Below, piece after piece: positions 4,454 to 6,093 of a stretch of 6,093 nt of DNA. Under the pieces are notes generated by a model. The model had not been told where the DNA came from and did no database searches. It saw only the letters and a list, made by a program, of their open reading frames with translations. Source of the stretch: Deinococcus sp. (GTDB lineage: Bacteria; Deinococcota; Deinococci; Deinococcales; Thermaceae). Each line of letters starts with the position of its first letter. The first letter of the stretch is position 1. The translations under genes were made by a program, and so were the position numbers. The stretch covers positions 1 through 6,093 of the forward strand of contig JAMCQK010000184.1 of the NCBI GenBank assembly GCA_023382135.1, written 5' to 3'.

Positions 4454-5947
4454 TTAGCGCCGCCGGTACCTGAGCACAAAACGTTCCAGGGTACTGACCA
4501 GGGTGTACAAAGAGATGCCGAGGAGGATATTAACCCCCACCGCCGCAAAGGCGTTGGCGTAACGGAAATTGAGCCGCTCGCTATTGGCAAAGTAGCCAAG
4601 CCCTGGTCCCTGGAAGACAAACTCGCTCACCACGGCTCCAATCAGCGCAAGCGAAACGGTTAGCCGCAGGCCGCCCAGCACAACCGGCAGCGCTCCCGGG
4701 AACTCGAGGCGGGAAAAAATCCCCCAGCTGCTGGCGCCGATAGTCTGAAAAACTTCGCGGTAGATCCGGTCCACCTCTCTTACGCCCACCATGGTCGAGA
4801 CCATCACGGGAAAAATTGAAATGAGCGTGGTGACAATCAGCCTGGATGTGAGGCCATAACCAAAATAGATGACCAGCAAGGGGGCGGCGATAATTGTCGG
4901 AATTGCCTGAAGTGCAACGATGAAAGGGGAGAGGAGCCGTTCCAGCGCCCGCGTGCGGCCCATGGAAAAGCCAATAGGCAGGCCAATCATCAAGGAAATC
5001 AGTACGCCCAGCAGGGTCACTTTGAGGGTGGCAAGCGCGCTTAGGGTGAGCAACTGTGAATTATCTTTCAGCGCTTGAAAGACAGCCGCCGGCGAGGGGA
5101 AAAAGAGCGGGGGAAGCCTGCTGGCCAGCAGGCTCCAGGCCAGAAAAAGCAAGGCGGTAAGCCCAACCACGCCAAGAACTTCCCAAGGCAGGCGCACGGG
5201 CTTTGGGGTTTCCTCGAGCAGGGTGGAGTCCGCAACCCCAAGGCGTTCGCGCAGGGCCGCCTCGAGGCCGTCGGTGAACGCGGTCAGACGCCCTTCCTCG
5301 CGGGAGTCCAAAACGGTCTCAACGCGCCCATCCTTCAGCACCACCACCCGGTCCGCCAGGTAGACCGCCTCGCGGATGGAGTGGGTCACGAACAAAATGG
5401 TCTTACCGGTTTTCTGGTGAAGCTTTTTGAGTTCCAGGTTGAACCGCTCGCGCACCAAGGCGTCGAGTGCGGCAAAGGGCTCGTCCATCAGCAGCACTTC
5501 GGCGTCTTGCGCCAGCGCCCGCGCGATGGCCACCCGCGCCTTCATGCCGCCGGAAAGCTGGTGCGGGTAAAGATTCGCGTGTCCGGCCATGCCCACTTGT
5601 TTGAGCGCAGCTTCTGCCTCTTCGCCCCGGCCAGTCAGCTCTTTGGGCAGGGCCACGTTTTGCTTTACCGTGCGCCAAGGGAGCAGCCGGTAGTCCTGGA
5701 AGATCATGGCGGGACGGCCCAGCACCTCCACCTGGCCCTGGGCCTTGAGCAACCCCGCAATTACACGGAGTAGGGTGCTTTTCCCGCCGCCGGAAGGGCC
5801 GATCACCGCCACGAACTCGCCACGGGAGACCTCGAGGCCCACCTCTCTCAAGACGCTCTTGCCTCCAAACTCTACCGAGACCCCAGAAAGCCGGATGGCT
5901 GTGCCGGCTTTCTGGGCCACGGAAGAGGCTTTGTGCGCCCGGTTCAT
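4454..5947 (-). CDS. ribX: ABC importer ATPase fused to its permease (probable riboflavin transporter)
   Basis: This 497-residue protein joins two importer subunits. Residues about 15-235 are an NitT/TauT/SsuB-type ATPase: Walker A GPSGGGKST (50-58), Q-loop Gln84 in MIFQDYRLLPW, signature LSGGM (131-135), Walker B VLLMDEP (151-157), D-loop ALD (160-162) and switch His189. A linker (about 236-254) leads to a BPD_transp_1 permease with about six membrane helices (256-488). Its EAA-type loop is QTIGASSWGIFSRLEFPGALP (401-421). The two domains are usually separate proteins in this family. The open frame extends 41 codons upstream, through a repeat-rich intergenic element; ATG 5947 is chosen because homology to ATPases begins soon after it and the extension reads as folded non-coding sequence. 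GGAG (5963-5960) is 12 nt away, rather far. The partner is the binding protein encoded downstream beyond the FMN riboswitch. The flavin substrate is inferred; aromatic or thiamine-precursor transport is the alternative. Confidence 0.88.
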   Translation of the reverse strand: MNRAHKASSVAQKAGTAIRLSGVSVEFGGKSVLREVGLEVSRGEFVAVIGPSGGGKSTLLRVIAGLLKAQGQVEVLGRPAMIFQDYRLLPWRTVKQNVALPKELTGRGEEAEAALKQVGMAGHANLYPHQLSGGMKARVAIARALAQDAEVLLMDEPFAALDALVRERFNLELKKLHQKTGKTILFVTHSIREAVYLADRVVVLKDGRVETVLDSREEGRLTAFTDGLEAALRERLGVADSTLLEETPKPVRLPWEVLGVVGLTALLFLAWSLLASRLPPLFFPSPAAVFQALKDNSQLLTLSALATLKVTLLGVLISLMIGLPIGFSMGRTRALERLLSPFIVALQAIPTIIAAPLLVIYFGYGLTSRLIVTTLISIFPVMVSTMVGVREVDRIYREVFQTIGASSWGIFSRLEFPGALPVVLGGLRLTVSLALIGAVVSEFVFQGPGLGYFANSERLNFRYANAFAAVGVNILLGISLYTLVSTLERFVLRYRRR

Positions 5948-6071
5948 CGCTTTTAGTATCTCCAGTCCGAGTTTGTCGAAAGGCTTGAAAAGCCACACTG
6001 TGTTCCTTGCTCCCTCTGGCCCCAGTGAGTTTAACCGAAAGGTCAAACTCACCATGGAGATACTTAGCATA
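5948..6071. promoter_or_regulatory. Near-symmetrical intergenic element: candidate divergent promoter/operator
   Basis: CAAACTC-N4-TGGAGATACT occurs on the + strand at 6044-6064 and on the - strand at 5975-5955, pointing outwards. In each direction GATACT is followed by 7 nt and then ATG (6072 on +, 5947 on -). This is the spacing of a -10 box and a leaderless or nearly leaderless start. No convincing TTGACA-like -35 is present at 16-18 nt. Within the element, GAGTTT followed by CGAAAGG occurs twice in the same direction (5969-5983 and 6027-6042), as expected of repeated binding sites. Other possible hairpins are GGCTT/AAGCC (- strand, 5993-5981) and the 12-bp hairpin listed separately. Its function as a promoter is inferred from the arrangement. 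Confidence 0.45.
6009..6068. repeat. Long copy of the flanking repeat, carrying a 32-nt hairpin insert
   Basis: GCTCCCTCTGGCCC (6009-6022) and TGGAGATACTTAGC (6055-6068) are identical to 2861-2874 and 2875-2888. The intervening 32 nt (6023-6054) hold a hairpin with arms GTGAGTTTAACC (6025-6036) and GGTCAAACTCAC (6041-6052). Read as - strand RNA all 12 pairs form, one of them G-U. Read as + strand RNA that pair is an A-C mismatch. Confidence 0.8.
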
Positions 6072-6093
6072 ATGGGGCATTCCGCCGGCAGTT

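Noticed and set aside
4254..4663. Open frames on the + strand across the riboswitch and the permease 3' end
   Set aside because: They overlap a strongly supported RNA and a conserved coding region on the other strand, with no recognisable product.
5075..5773. Open frame of 232 codons on the + strand within the ATPase-permease gene
   Set aside because: It is antisense to conserved ATPase motifs and reflects high-GC codon bias.
5948..6070. N-terminal extension of the transporter ATPase to 538 residues
   Set aside because: The extra 41 codons run through a structured, repeated intergenic element, add no recognisable domain, and precede the point where ATPase similarity begins.

Overview
This window looks like a chromosomal segment from a thermophilic member of Deinococcota, most likely family Thermaceae (Meiothermus or a close relative). 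The reasons are two tandem genes whose products closely resemble Thermus thermophilus cytochrome c552, a tmRNA very like the Thermus one with a Deinococcus/Thermus-type tag peptide (GKQNFALAA), and TATACT-type -10 boxes, one placed for leaderless translation. The genus is inferred, not proven.

Layout, left to right. (1) Positions 1-1029 (+) hold the 3' part of a RodA-type SEDS glycosyltransferase gene. Its reading frame breaks at a run of seven T (856-862). (2) tatA (1084-1266, +) follows and ends at a bidirectional terminator shared with the convergent cytochrome genes. (3) Two cytochrome c552-like genes lie on the - strand (1315-1755 and 1792-2244). Each appears to have its own TATACT promoter, and the upstream one seems to be read from a leaderless GTG. 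(4) ssrA (tmRNA, 2431-2778, +) has an extended -10 promoter and a second bidirectional terminator, shared with the convergent transporter gene. (5) On the - strand, from 6093 back to 2899, lies a transport module: an ABC ATPase fused to its permease (4454-5947), then an FMN riboswitch (4027-4283), then an NMT1/THI5-like periplasmic binding protein (2899-3876). The FMN riboswitch makes riboflavin or a related flavin precursor the probable substrate, as in the RibXY systems predicted from FMN-riboswitch regulons.

The most unusual parts are the following. The riboswitch sits between the two transporter genes and carries a variable arm of about 121 nt, much longer than in typical RFN elements. 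ATPase and permease are fused in one chain. The leader of the fused gene (5948-6071) is a near-symmetrical element in which CAAACTC-N4-TGGAGATACT-N7-ATG occurs in both directions, suggesting a divergent promoter/operator with leaderless or nearly leaderless starts. A shortened copy of this element (2861-2888) lies at the other end of the module, so the module is flanked by direct repeats.

No insertion sequence, transposase, integrase or CRISPR array is visible.
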